Made by a program: the position numbers and the translations under genes. From DATARH01 sp963778385 (GTDB lineage: Bacteria; Pseudomonadota; Alphaproteobacteria; ATCC43930; CGMCC-115725): 64,000 nucleotides of DNA. Under the pieces are notes generated by a model. The model worked only from the letters and a program-made list of their open reading frames with translations. It did not search any database and was not told the origin of the DNA. The DNA lies in NCBI GenBank assembly GCA_963778385.1, contig CAVZUA010000016.1, forward strand, positions 310,001 through 374,000, written 5' to 3'. This document shows, one piece after another, positions 8,151 to 16,481 of the stretch. Position 1 is the first letter of the stretch. Each line of letters starts with the position of its first letter.

Positions 8151-8825
8151 CTACCCTCGCATCCTCACCGTCGGCACGTCATTCGGGACGATCAGATCGC
8201 AGCCGACGGTAGCCTTGACCTCGTCGAGCGAGACGCCGGGCGCGATCTCGCGGAGTGCCATGCCCTCGGGGGTGATCGCGAAGAGGCCGTAATTGGTGAT
8301 CACCAGATCGACGACACCCTTTGCGGTGACCGGGATCGCACAACGCTCGACGAGGCGCGGGGCGCCGCGCCGGGTGGTCTGCTCCATCGCGACAAAGACA
8401 TGCTTGGCGCAGGCGGCGAGGTCCATCGCGCCGCCGATGCCGCCGCCTTTCTGGCCGGCCATCTTCCAATTGGCGAAATCGCCGTTCTCCGCGACCTCGT
8501 AGGCGCCGAGCACGGTGACGTCGATGCGGCCGGAGCGGATCATCCCGAACGCGTCGGCGTGATGCACGATCGCCGAGCCGGGGTTCATCGTCACATGCTG
8601 GCCGCCGGCGTTGACGAGGTGCAGGTTCTCCTTGCCGGGCGCGGCGAGCGGGCCATAGCCGACCACTCCGTTCTCGGAGTGGAAGATGATCTGCCTGTCC
8701 CCGAAATCATAATTCGAGCACAGCGTCGGGATGCCGATGCCGAGATTGACCAGCCAGCCATCCTCGAACTCCATCGCCAGCCGATCGCACATCTGCTGGC
8801 GGGTGAGACCCTTAGCGTCGCTCAT
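8151..8825 (-). CDS. CoA-transferase subunit B (3-oxoacid CoA-transferase type)
   Basis: 224-residue beta subunit of a family I CoA-transferase. The catalytic glutamate is Glu51 in HSENGVVGYGP, where the CoA thioester intermediate forms. GIGIPTLCSNY and GGIGGAMDLAACAKHVFVAM are also family-typical. The enzyme moves CoA between a 3-oxoacid or dicarboxylic acid and a donor acyl-CoA. Its start overlaps the end of the small gene 8822-9172 by ATGA, so the two subunit genes are not adjacent as usual. The acid substrate is unknown. Confidence 0.93.
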   Translation of the reverse strand: MSDAKGLTRQQMCDRLAMEFEDGWLVNLGIGIPTLCSNYDFGDRQIIFHSENGVVGYGPLAAPGKENLHLVNAGGQHVTMNPGSAIVHHADAFGMIRSGRIDVTVLGAYEVAENGDFANWKMAGQKGGGIGGAMDLAACAKHVFVAMEQTTRRGAPRLVERCAIPVTAKGVVDLVITNYGLFAITPEGMALREIAPGVSLDEVKATVGCDLIVPNDVPTVRMRG

Positions 8826-9168
8826 GGCGTGCTCCTCGACTGCAGCGCCCGATCTTCCACTTCGCGATGCGCCGACGAAATTTCATCAAAGAGTTTTATT
8901 ATCAGGTGCGCTGCCTCTTCCGCTTCCTGCACAGACATCTGCTGTGTTGTTGAGCGAACGGTGCCTTCGTCCGAGTGACGAGCCTCTCGGCATGTCACCA
9001 TTTCCTTTAATCGCTGAAAATCCCAGCGGTGATCCTGCGGCACGTCTTCGTCACGCACGTGGATGACGTTGTAGACGTAGGCGTCTTCGATGCGTTCCGG
9101 GAGAGACTTGGCACTTGTAGCCATGCCAAGGACTGCCGTATAGAATTTCTCCCACGCGTAGCTGAGGC

Positions 9169-9172
<4 letters not shown>
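8822..9172 (-). CDS. Conserved small protein inserted between CoA-transferase subunits
   Basis: 116 residues of unknown function. It begins MSLSYAWEKFYTAVLGMATS, has a mostly helical composition, and ends in a charged stretch (AEEAAHLIIKLFDEISSAHR). There is no signal peptide or membrane segment. It overlaps the upstream subunit A gene (9169-9172) and the downstream subunit B gene (8822-8825) by four bases each, so all three are translationally coupled. The N-terminal pattern resembles unnamed small proteins I recall from proteobacteria. A role in the CoA-transferase complex or its regulation is speculation from position. Confidence 0.8.
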
Positions 9173-9951
<779 letters not shown>

Positions 9952-9961
9952 TTGTGCTCCA

Positions 9962-10052
9962 TCCTTGCGCTCTCCGGCGAAAGCAAAAGCCGGGGCCTGC
10001 TTTTCAGCGTCTCGGGAAGCGGACCAGTGGGTCCCGGCTTTCGCCGGGAAGC
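9962..10052. repeat. Family D repeat
   Basis: tccggcgaaagcaaaagccg on the left and gggtcccggctttcgccggg on the right, forming an imperfect palindrome between the cupin and CoA-transferase genes. Confidence 0.7.
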
Positions 10053-10059
10053 GGTTCAA

Positions 10060-10497
10060 TCAGCGCAGCCGCACGCCTTGCTTGTCGTCAGTGAGGAAGA
10101 TGTTCGGCTTGAGGAACATCGATAGCACCAGCGCGCCGTTGGGTGAGCGCGCCGAGTGGCGGTTGCCCTTGGGGCGCCAGACGTAGTTGCCGGCGGTCAC
10201 CTCGCCTTCCTCGTCGGCCAGGCTTCCTTCGAGAACAAAAGTCTGCTCGATCTCGACATGCTCGTGCAGGGTCAGCTCGGCACCCGGCTGCCAGCGGAAC
10301 AGCGCGGTCAACAGCCCCGTCGACGGGTCTTCGACCAGCACCTTCATCTCGATGCCGGCGCAGGGCGTCGGCTTCCACGGCAAGGTGTCGACATCGACAT
10401 AACGCGAGGCGAGCGCCGTCAGCTTGTCCTGGCCCGTCATGCCGGGTGTCGCCGCAGTGGGCGACCCGAGTTTCGTGTTCGTCATCACATCGTTCAT
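10060..10497 (-). CDS. Cupin domain protein (ChrR-type)
   Basis: 145-residue single-domain cupin. The metal-binding motif is seen as GAELTLHEHVEIEQTFVLEG (His, His, Glu) with the second-motif histidine in PKGNRHSARSPNG. This arrangement resembles the anti-sigma ChrR cupin domain, but no zinc-binding N-terminal domain is present, so it is a stand-alone cupin. The ATG at 10497 follows AGGAGATCCCG. It is leftward, 13 bases downstream of the histidine phosphatase, so probably co-transcribed. Function unknown. Confidence 0.82.
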   Translation of the reverse strand: MNDVMTNTKLGSPTAATPGMTGQDKLTALASRYVDVDTLPWKPTPCAGIEMKVLVEDPSTGLLTALFRWQPGAELTLHEHVEIEQTFVLEGSLADEEGEVTAGNYVWRPKGNRHSARSPNGALVLSMFLKPNIFLTDDKQGVRLR

Positions 10498-10510
10498 CGG
10501 GATCTCCTTG

Positions 10511-11140
10511 TCACTTGGTTGCCGCGATACGGCTCCATTCATCCATCTGCACCCGAGCGACCAGCGTGTATTTGCCGTGTTCCGGACGAAACACCGACGC
10601 CTCGCCTTCCTTGACCTCGAACCAATCCTTCCCGAGCGCATCGAGAATGTTCGGCTTGTGCGTTACCAGAACGGTGTTAGTGCCGACCGTGGGCGCCGTA
10701 CCGATTAGCGTCCGCAGCGCGGCCGCGCGACGGTTGTTCTCGTTGGGGGACACCACGAGGCCGCCCTCGGTGAGGTCGGCGGTCTTTTCGATATTCTTTA
10801 ATCCCGCCAGCACCGCCGTCTGATATGCGCGATCGAATTGACTCGTGTAGACCTTGCCAACCGGCACGCCGAGTTGGCGGAGTGACTCGCCGAATGCCGT
10901 CGCCATCGCCTTACCGTTGTCGTTCAGCTTGCGCTGGGCGGTGACATTCTCGGGATGCAGCGGGTCGGTGTCGGCCTGGTCGGCGAAGGTGGCGCCGTGC
11001 CGCACGACGATCACCAGACCACCGGCCCGAAGCGCCTGAGCCAGTTCCTTGTCGTCGGCTGCCGCGGGCCCCGCGATCGCCGCGGCGATTCCGATCGCCA
11101 GAGCCAGCGCCATCCACATCCGGCGCGAGGGGAAATTCAT
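10511..11140 (-). CDS. Exported histidine phosphatase family protein
   Basis: 209 residues. The N-terminus (1-28, ALALAIGIAAAIAGPAAA) is a cleavable signal peptide, so the enzyme acts in the periplasm. The catalytic motif VVRHGAT (46-51) supplies the histidine that becomes phosphorylated, and a later histidine is in LVTHKPN. The length and layout match small phosphoglycerate-mutase-like phosphatases of broad or unknown substrate. The ATG at 11140 follows AAGGAGCATCCGCGA. Confidence 0.88.
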   Translation of the reverse strand: MNFPSRRMWMALALAIGIAAAIAGPAAADDKELAQALRAGGLVIVVRHGATFADQADTDPLHPENVTAQRKLNDNGKAMATAFGESLRQLGVPVGKVYTSQFDRAYQTAVLAGLKNIEKTADLTEGGLVVSPNENNRRAAALRTLIGTAPTVGTNTVLVTHKPNILDALGKDWFEVKEGEASVFRPEHGKYTLVARVQMDEWSRIAATK

Positions 11141-11167
11141 TCGCGGATGCTCCTTCGTCCCCATCTC

Positions 11168-12217
11168 TCACATCAAGAACACACCCTTGCCGGTCGTCTG
11201 GGTGTCGAACAGCTTGTAGGCCTCCTCGGCCTGGCCAAGGGTCCAGCGGTGCGTGAAAAGGCCCTCGACATCGATGCTGCGGTCGGCGACGAAGCGGGCG
11301 CATTCCTCCTGGCCGATCGACGAGAAGGTCCATGACGCGACAATCGTCAGCTGCTTGCGCAACATGTCGGGGCTGACATCGATCTCGACCTTGTTGCGCT
11401 CGCCGACAAAACAGGTCGTGCCCCACACCTTGGTGGCGCGCACCGCAGCGATGCGCCCTTCCGGCTGCGACGACGTGTCGAGCGTGAACTCGGCGCCGTA
11501 GCCGTGCGTCAAATCCTTGATCGCGCCAACGGGATCGTTCGAGCGCGGGTTGACGGTCTCTGCGGCGCCGAAATCCTTGGCGCGCGCGAGCCGGTCCTCG
11601 CTGACGTCAAGCGCGATGACCCGCGCGCCCATCGCCGCCGCCAGCTGCGTCGCCGACAGCCCGACCGGGCCTTGGCCAAAGATCGCGATCGTATCGTTGC
11701 CCGAGAGGCGGATGCGGCGCAGCGCGCCGTAGGCGGTGCCGGTACCGCAGGAGATCGCCGCGCCGGTGGTGAAGGAGAGTTCGTCCGGCAGCGGAACGAC
11801 GGTGAAGGCCGGCGCCTTCATATACGCGGCGTGACCGCCATGCGCGTTGTTGCCGTAGACTTTGACCGGCGTCTCCTGGCAGAGCTGAGACCAGCCGGAG
11901 CGGCAATGGCCGCACACCCGGCAGCCCTCGTAATGATGCACCATGACACGCTGGCCGACTTTCGCGAGCGACGGGCTGACCGCGGTGCCGACCGCGGCGA
12001 CGATGCCGCAGGGCTCGTGCCCGGCGATGGTCGCCTCGGAGGGCGCGGCGAGCCCGCCGGTCTCGCCGCCGGATTTCGGCCGCCGGTACTGGTGCAGGTC
12101 GCTGCCGCACATGCCCGAGGCCTTCATCTCGATGACGACCTCGTCCGGCCCCGGCGTCGGGTCGGGGAAATTCATCAATTCGAGCTCGCGCCCGCCGGTG
12201 AAGACCACTCCGCGCAT
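11168..12217 (-). CDS. Zinc-dependent medium-chain alcohol dehydrogenase
   Basis: 349-residue MDR enzyme. Cys37 in SGMCGSDLH and GHEPCGIV give the catalytic zinc site. The four cysteines of CRVCGHCRSGWSQLC form the structural zinc lobe. The Rossmann NAD(P) site is IFGQGPVGLSATQLA. The architecture resembles sorbitol/threonine/secondary alcohol dehydrogenases. The divergent flavodoxin-like gene begins 58 bases away. The 27-base gap to the histidine phosphatase suggests an operon, but no shared pathway is apparent. Substrate unknown. Confidence 0.92.
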   Translation of the reverse strand: MRGVVFTGGRELELMNFPDPTPGPDEVVIEMKASGMCGSDLHQYRRPKSGGETGGLAAPSEATIAGHEPCGIVAAVGTAVSPSLAKVGQRVMVHHYEGCRVCGHCRSGWSQLCQETPVKVYGNNAHGGHAAYMKAPAFTVVPLPDELSFTTGAAISCGTGTAYGALRRIRLSGNDTIAIFGQGPVGLSATQLAAAMGARVIALDVSEDRLARAKDFGAAETVNPRSNDPVGAIKDLTHGYGAEFTLDTSSQPEGRIAAVRATKVWGTTCFVGERNKVEIDVSPDMLRKQLTIVASWTFSSIGQEECARFVADRSIDVEGLFTHRWTLGQAEEAYKLFDTQTTGKGVFLM

Positions 12218-12275
12218 GGTTTCCTCCTTGGCTCTTTGACGGCGATGCTAGCATGAGTTTTCGCCGCCGGATCAG

Positions 12276-12869
12276 ATGAACATGCGCGTGCTGGTGATCT
12301 TTGCCCATCCGCTCGCCGACAGTTTTGCCGGCGCGCTGCACCGGGCGGTGGTTGCGGCGCTGGAGCGGGCGGGGCACGAGGTCGACGATTGCGACCTCTA
12401 CGCCATGGGTTTCGATCCCGTCATGAAGCCGGTCGAGCGGCGGGCGCACAACACTTCCGCGCCCGACCTGTCGCTGGTCGAGCACCATGTCGCGCGGCTG
12501 CGCGCCGCCGATGCGCTGGTGCTGTGCTTCCCGGTGTGGTGGTACGGGATGCCGGCGATCCTAAAAGGCTATTTCGACCGGGTCTGGGTCAACGGCGTCG
12601 CCTTCCACCTGCACGCCGGCGGCCGCATGGACCCGGGCCTGCACCGTCTCAAGAAGCTGTGGGTGGTGTGCACCTACGGCGCGCCGTGGTGGCTCATCAG
12701 ACTGGTGCTGCGCGATCCGGTGCGCGCCGTGATCCATACCGGCATCCGGGCGCTCTGCACCCGGCACGTAAAGAGCAAATTCCTGTCGCTCTACAGCATC
12801 GAGGCGAAGAGCTCCGCCGACACCGCGCGGTTTCTCTCGAAGGTCGAGCGGGCGTTCGAGGGGTTCTAG
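12276..12869 (+). CDS. NAD(P)H quinone oxidoreductase, flavodoxin-like fold
   Basis: 197-residue flavoprotein of the KefF/MdaB/NQO family. The N-terminal VLVIFAHPLADSFAGAL binds the FMN/FAD phosphate. FPVWWYGMPAILKGYFDRVW is the family's conserved flavin-contacting strand-loop. A start at 12276 or the ATG two codons later is possible, since neither has a strong ribosome site. Expected role: cytosolic two-electron reduction of quinones. Its stop overlaps the convergent DUF1275 gene by four bases. Confidence 0.9.
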   Translation: MNMRVLVIFAHPLADSFAGALHRAVVAALERAGHEVDDCDLYAMGFDPVMKPVERRAHNTSAPDLSLVEHHVARLRAADALVLCFPVWWYGMPAILKGYFDRVWVNGVAFHLHAGGRMDPGLHRLKKLWVVCTYGAPWWLIRLVLRDPVRAVIHTGIRALCTRHVKSKFLSLYSIEAKSSADTARFLSKVERAFEGF

Positions 12870-13564
12870 CCGGGTTCGAGCCGCACGAAACCGGATTGCA
12901 GCGCCAGCCAAAGCGCGAGCAGAGCGGCGAGCGGCACAAACGGCAAGGCGACGGGCCAGCCGGACCACATGGCAAGGCCGCCGATCACGGCGCCGATGAG
13001 ATAAGCGGCAAAGGCCGCGACTTGCTGCCGAGCGGCAGGCGATGCGAGCGGCCGTTGGCGAGCCAATGTCCGCTCGGCGACACCGCCGACGATCGCGGTC
13101 AGCGTGCTGGTGATGACGATGGTCGGGACGCCGGCCACCCCCATCGCGCGGCCGATGCCGCCCTGGAGACCCATCGCCAGCGCCGAAAGGATGATCAGTC
13201 CGTATAGGTCAAAGGGAGCTTTCGCGCCGCCCCTCGCGGTCCACCAGCCCGCGAATGCCGCGAGCAGCAGCAGTTCGATCGCGAGCGTGCGGCGGATGTT
13301 GCGGCCCGGTGCGCGTAGCGTCACCGCGGCTCCGACGACGCCAAGCACATACCCGGCAAACGCCGCCAGCGAGCGCGACGCCGCGGCGAGCTGCCCCTGG
13401 CCGAGCGCCAGTCCCAAGAGGATCGTGTTGCCGCTCATCGCCGAGGTGAACACTCCACCCAGCGCCAGGAAGGCGAGCGCATCCATCGTCCCGGCGGCAA
13501 ACGACAGCAGGACGAGCGCGACGCCGCGACGGCGCGACGCGGCCTGCGGGTCGACGGCGGTCAA
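12866..13564 (-). CDS. DUF1275 (YoaK) family membrane protein
   Basis: 232-residue inner-membrane protein with about six hydrophobic helices. The signature GTMDALAFLALGGVFTSAMS and SGNTILLGLALG is the classic start of DUF1275 proteins, whose function is unknown. No ATG precedes the first helix. The most likely start is the TTG at 13564, whose last two bases are the first two of the upstream gene's TGA, giving MTAVDPQAASRRR. This suggests translational coupling to the TAXI-type gene. Confidence 0.82.
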   Translation of the reverse strand: MTAVDPQAASRRRGVALVLLSFAAGTMDALAFLALGGVFTSAMSGNTILLGLALGQGQLAAASRSLAAFAGYVLGVVGAAVTLRAPGRNIRRTLAIELLLLAAFAGWWTARGGAKAPFDLYGLIILSALAMGLQGGIGRAMGVAGVPTIVITSTLTAIVGGVAERTLARQRPLASPAARQQVAAFAAYLIGAVIGGLAMWSGWPVALPFVPLAALLALWLALQSGFVRLEPG

Positions 13565-14421
13565 AGCACGCCGATTTCCTTGAGATACCGGGTGACGCCG
13601 GGGTGGATCAGCGCCGGCTCGGGGGCCGCAGCAGCCGTGTTGGCGGCGGTGGTCTCGCGCGCCTGGTCGAGCCCGGCGGCGAGTTGCGCTTCCCCCTGAT
13701 GCAGCGCCTTGGCAAGACGGTAACCGGTCTCGTCTGGCAGATCGGGACGAGTGAGGATGAACGACCACGAGCCGACCGACGCGATCGCCGCGTCCTGGCC
13801 GGGATAGGCCCCGGCGCGGATGGTCAGCGGCTTGAGAAAGGCATGCTTGGCGAGGATCTGCACCGTCTCGGCGCCAGTGGGAGCGATGAACCGTCCGCCT
13901 TGCGCGGCGACGCGGCTGAAGCCCGGCCAACCGATGCCGCCGCCCCACAACGCCGCGGCGCGGCCATCGAGCACCATCGCCGGGCCGTCGCCGGCGCGGT
14001 CGAGATAGATCGCGGTGAAATCGCGCTCCATGTCGAGGCCCAGCCCGTCGAGCACGAAGCGGGCGAGGACCACCAGCCCCGAACCGCGCGCGCCGAACGC
14101 CACGGGCTGGCCCTTGAGGTCGCCGATCGAATGCGCGGGACTATCGCTGCGCACCACGAACATACCGGCCGTGGCATACATCGCCGCAAGGATGCGCGGC
14201 CCCGTGGCCGAGCGGGTGGCATCGGCGAACGCCACCTCACCGGTCACCAGACCGAGGTCAACCTCGCTCGCTTCGAGCAGCGGCACATTCTCGGTCGAGC
14301 CCTTGGTGTTCCGGCATTCGACCTGCAGCGACGGGTCGACCGCGTTAATCACCTCGGCGACAACCCCGCCATAAAGCGGAAACCCGCCGCCGGGTGTGGC
14401 GGTCGCGAGGACGATGGTCAT
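13561..14421 (-). CDS. TAXI-type TRAP transporter solute-binding protein, no visible signal peptide
   Basis: 286 residues resembling the TAXI class of TRAP transporter extracytoplasmic binding proteins. It has IVLATATPGGGFPLYGGVVA at the N-terminus, CRNTKGSTENVPLLEASEVD, DLKGQPVAFGARGSG, and the C-terminal tail HPGVTRYLKEIGVL. Normal members carry a signal peptide. Here the ATG at 14421 (preceded by AAAGGG) opens directly on the first strand of the mature fold, and the upstream in-frame sequence is not signal-like. No TRAP permease is adjacent; the coupled downstream gene is a DUF1275 protein. It may be an intracellular sensor or a truncated relic. Confidence 0.75.
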   Translation of the reverse strand: MTIVLATATPGGGFPLYGGVVAEVINAVDPSLQVECRNTKGSTENVPLLEASEVDLGLVTGEVAFADATRSATGPRILAAMYATAGMFVVRSDSPAHSIGDLKGQPVAFGARGSGLVVLARFVLDGLGLDMERDFTAIYLDRAGDGPAMVLDGRAAALWGGGIGWPGFSRVAAQGGRFIAPTGAETVQILAKHAFLKPLTIRAGAYPGQDAAIASVGSWSFILTRPDLPDETGYRLAKALHQGEAQLAAGLDQARETTAANTAAAAPEPALIHPGVTRYLKEIGVL

Positions 14422-14490
14422 TGCCGGCCCTTTCTCATCTTCTCGTTCGAATAGGGTATAGTCCAACAACGCCATCGAGAAAGGCCAGCG

Positions 14491-14730
14491 ATGTCCGACG
14501 ATCGGGACGGACGTAAATTCGACCGCATCACCTTCGAGCCGGGAAAGATGGGTGGGCGGGCCTGCATCCGAGGCCTCCGGATTACGGTCGGGCTGATCGT
14601 TGCCTTGGTCGCCGAAGGCCTGTCGCGCGAAGAAATCCTCGGGGATTACCCTGACCTTGAGCCGGAGGACATTCGCCAGGCGCTCGCCTATGCGGCCTGG
14701 CTCACCCGCGAGGAGATCGCGGTCGTCTGA
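14491..14730 (+). CDS. DUF433 antitoxin-like protein
   Basis: 79 residues with the DUF433 pattern GGRACIRGLRITVGLIVALV, then GLSREEILGDYPDLEPEDIR and QALAYAA. This is a small winged-helix-like DNA-binding domain typical of antitoxins. It sits 7 bases upstream of a DUF5615 PIN-like gene, the standard partner, so the pair is probably a VapBC-like toxin-antitoxin module. By analogy, autoregulation by the antitoxin is expected. Confidence 0.88.
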   Translation: MSDDRDGRKFDRITFEPGKMGGRACIRGLRITVGLIVALVAEGLSREEILGDYPDLEPEDIRQALAYAAWLTREEIAVV

Positions 14731-14737
14731 GGCGCCG

Positions 14738-15109
14738 ATGCGGTTGCTGCTCGACATGAACGTGTCGCCCGCGATCGGGGAGGCCCTGCGCCAGGATGGT
14801 CATGACGTGGTGCACGCTCGGGATCTCGGCCTCGGTGAGCGGCCGGACGACGCTGTGATGGCTCAGGCGGTCGCGGATCGCCGCAGTTTGATCACCTTCG
14901 ATCTCGATTTTGGCGATATTGCTGGCTCGGCGATGCATGCGGATCGAACCGGGACGTTGCTTTTGCGGCTAAGGTCGCCTCGCCGGGCACACATGCTGGC
15001 GCGTATCCGGCAGGCTATCGCCACCGCCGGCGCCGTCCTGGAAAGCGGCGCGATCGTCCTCGTCGAGGACGCACGCCTCCGGATCAGACAATTTGACGCC
15101 GACGCGTAG
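14738..15109 (+). CDS. DUF5615 PIN-like toxin
   Basis: 123 residues. LLLDMNVSPAIGEAL carries the first acidic residue of the PIN-like fold. HDVVHARDLGLGERPDDAVM and LITFDLDFGDIA supply the other conserved acidic residues. This family (Mut7-C-like PIN) is the usual toxin partner of DUF433 proteins and is predicted to be an RNase. The ATG at 14738 comes just after the antitoxin stop. It ends 8 bases from the convergent cupin gene. Confidence 0.87.
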   Translation: MRLLLDMNVSPAIGEALRQDGHDVVHARDLGLGERPDDAVMAQAVADRRSLITFDLDFGDIAGSAMHADRTGTLLLRLRSPRRAHMLARIRQAIATAGAVLESGAIVLVEDARLRIRQFDADA

Positions 15110-15117
15110 CGCTTCGC

Positions 15118-15591
15118 CTATTTCTTGTGGATCGGGTCGACCCAGAGGACTTTCTCGGGCTTTTCGACCGGCTCGATGTCGAGGTTGACGACGACGGCCT
15201 CGTTGTCGCTGCGCACCAGCACACATTCCAAGGTCTCATCGGATGAGGCGTTGATCTCCTGGTGCGGCACGTAGGGCGGGACGAAGATGAAATCCCCCGG
15301 CCCCGCCTCGGCGACGTATTCGAGGTGGTTGCCCCAGCGCATCCGCGCCTTGCCCTTGAGCACATAGATCACGCTTTCCAGCGCACCGTGGTGATGCGCG
15401 CCGGTCTTGGCATCGGCGTGGATATGCACCGTGCCCGCCCAGATTTTCTGCGCGCCGACACGGGCGAAATTGATCGCCGCGGCGCGGTTCATCCCCGGCG
15501 TCTGCGCTGTATTGGTGTCGAGCTGGTCGCCGGGGATCACCTTGACCCCGTGTTCCTTCCAGTCGATGTGATCGTGCGAGTGTTCGCTCAT
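15118..15591 (-). CDS. Cupin domain protein
   Basis: 157-residue single cupin. HIHADAKTGAHHHGALESVI then YVLKG gives the metal-binding histidines and glutamate of motif 1. GDFIFVPPYVPHQEIN gives the motif 2 histidine. The N-terminus is His-rich (MSEHSHDHIDWKEHG). The ATG at 15591 follows GAGGGG. It is divergent from the YqjI-like regulator, so that regulator may control it. The reaction is unknown; it could be a small dioxygenase or a sugar/acid-binding protein. Confidence 0.83.
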   Translation of the reverse strand: MSEHSHDHIDWKEHGVKVIPGDQLDTNTAQTPGMNRAAAINFARVGAQKIWAGTVHIHADAKTGAHHHGALESVIYVLKGKARMRWGNHLEYVAEAGPGDFIFVPPYVPHQEINASSDETLECVLVRSDNEAVVVNLDIEPVEKPEKVLWVDPIHKK

Positions 15592-15734
15592 GCGCGTGCC
15601 CCTCAACCGTTTCCGGTGAGATAGCCGACGGAGGCCATGTTTACAACGTGGCGGGCTCGGGCAGGCATTCAACTAATTTGTTGCGGTGATTAGGTGATGC
15701 GTTTTCCGTGCGGCGGCCTCTTGAAATTCGATCG

Positions 15735-15780
15735 CACTTAGATATATCTTATTTTCGATACATCGAAGATCGCTCGTAGT
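15735..15780. promoter_or_regulatory. Possible regulator operator region
   Basis: An AT-rich block in an otherwise GC-rich gap contains the perfect palindrome GATATATC (15741-15748) and, further on, cgatacatcg (about 15756-15765). It lies between the divergent cupin and PadR-like genes, where an autoregulatory operator would be expected. Assignment by position only. Confidence 0.3.
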
Positions 15781-15817
15781 GAGCCGGTCCGGTGATATCG
15801 AGCAAAGAGGATTTTTG

Positions 15818-16423
15818 ATGCACTGGCATAGACACCACCAACACGACGAAACTCATCCCGGCCGCGGCGAGCGTCGCCATATGCGGGCCGGCTTTGGCTT
15901 TGGCGGCCGGCATGGTCGGCCTGAACATCGCAGCGGGCATCGCGGCATGCGCGGCGGCCGGATGCCCCGGGTCTTTGACCAGGGCGATCTGCGCTATGTG
16001 CTGCTCCGCCTGATCGCCGACAGCCCGCGCCACGGCTACGAGCTGATCAAGGCGATCGAGGAGCGGTTCGGCGGCACTTACAGCCCGAGCCCCGGCGTCA
16101 TCTACCCGACGCTGACCCTGCTCGAAGAGCTCGGCTATATCCGCCCGGAGAACGCCGAGGGCGCGCGCAAGCAATACGCGATCACCCCGGAGGGCACGGC
16201 GTTTCTCGCCGCCAACCAGGCGATCGTCGATCATATCTTCGCGCGCATGGCGGAGATCGGCCAGGCTTACGCCGGCGGTCCGGCACCGGAGATCAGGCGG
16301 GCGATGCAAAATCTCGAAGCGGCGCTCACCATCCGCCTGGGGCGGGGTCCGCTGACCGCCGAGCAGGTGCGCGCGGTCACCGCGATCCTCGATCGCGCCG
16401 CCGGCGAGATCGAACAGAGCTGA
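15818..16423 (+). CDS. PadR family regulator, YqjI-like with His-rich N-terminus
   Basis: 201 residues. The first 45 contain about ten histidines (MHWHRHHQHDETH...), followed by a PadR winged helix: DLRYVLLRLIADSPRHGYEL, SPGVIYPTLTLLEELGYIR, QYAITPEG. The C-terminal dimer helices (NLEAALTIRLGRG...ILDRAAGEIEQ) also match E. coli YqjI, a nickel-responsive repressor whose metal-binding extension precedes the same domain. Unlike the E. coli protein, the extension here has no cysteines. The ATG at 15818 follows AAAGAGG. The usual target, the siderophore-interacting reductase YqjH, is not in the window. Confidence 0.85.
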   Translation: MHWHRHHQHDETHPGRGERRHMRAGFGFGGRHGRPEHRSGHRGMRGGRMPRVFDQGDLRYVLLRLIADSPRHGYELIKAIEERFGGTYSPSPGVIYPTLTLLEELGYIRPENAEGARKQYAITPEGTAFLAANQAIVDHIFARMAEIGQAYAGGPAPEIRRAMQNLEAALTIRLGRGPLTAEQVRAVTAILDRAAGEIEQS

Positions 16424-16447
16424 GTTTCGCGACGCGCGGCTGAGTAG

Positions 16448-16474
16448 CCCCTCTCCCGCAATGCGGGAGAGGGG
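16448..16474. terminator. Perfect 12-bp hairpin between convergent genes
   Basis: CCCCTCTCCCGC, loop AAT, GCGGGAGAGGGG. It lies 24 bases after the PadR-like stop and 7 bases from the aminotransferase stop. It has no long T-tract. It resembles a minimal family C repeat and probably serves as a bidirectional terminator. Confidence 0.55.
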
Positions 16475-16481
16475 CTGGATG

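Noticed and set aside
8033..8212. Continuation of the integrase frame into the CoA-transferase gene
   Set aside because: Similarity to integrases ends near 8032; the rest overlaps subunit B on the other strand.
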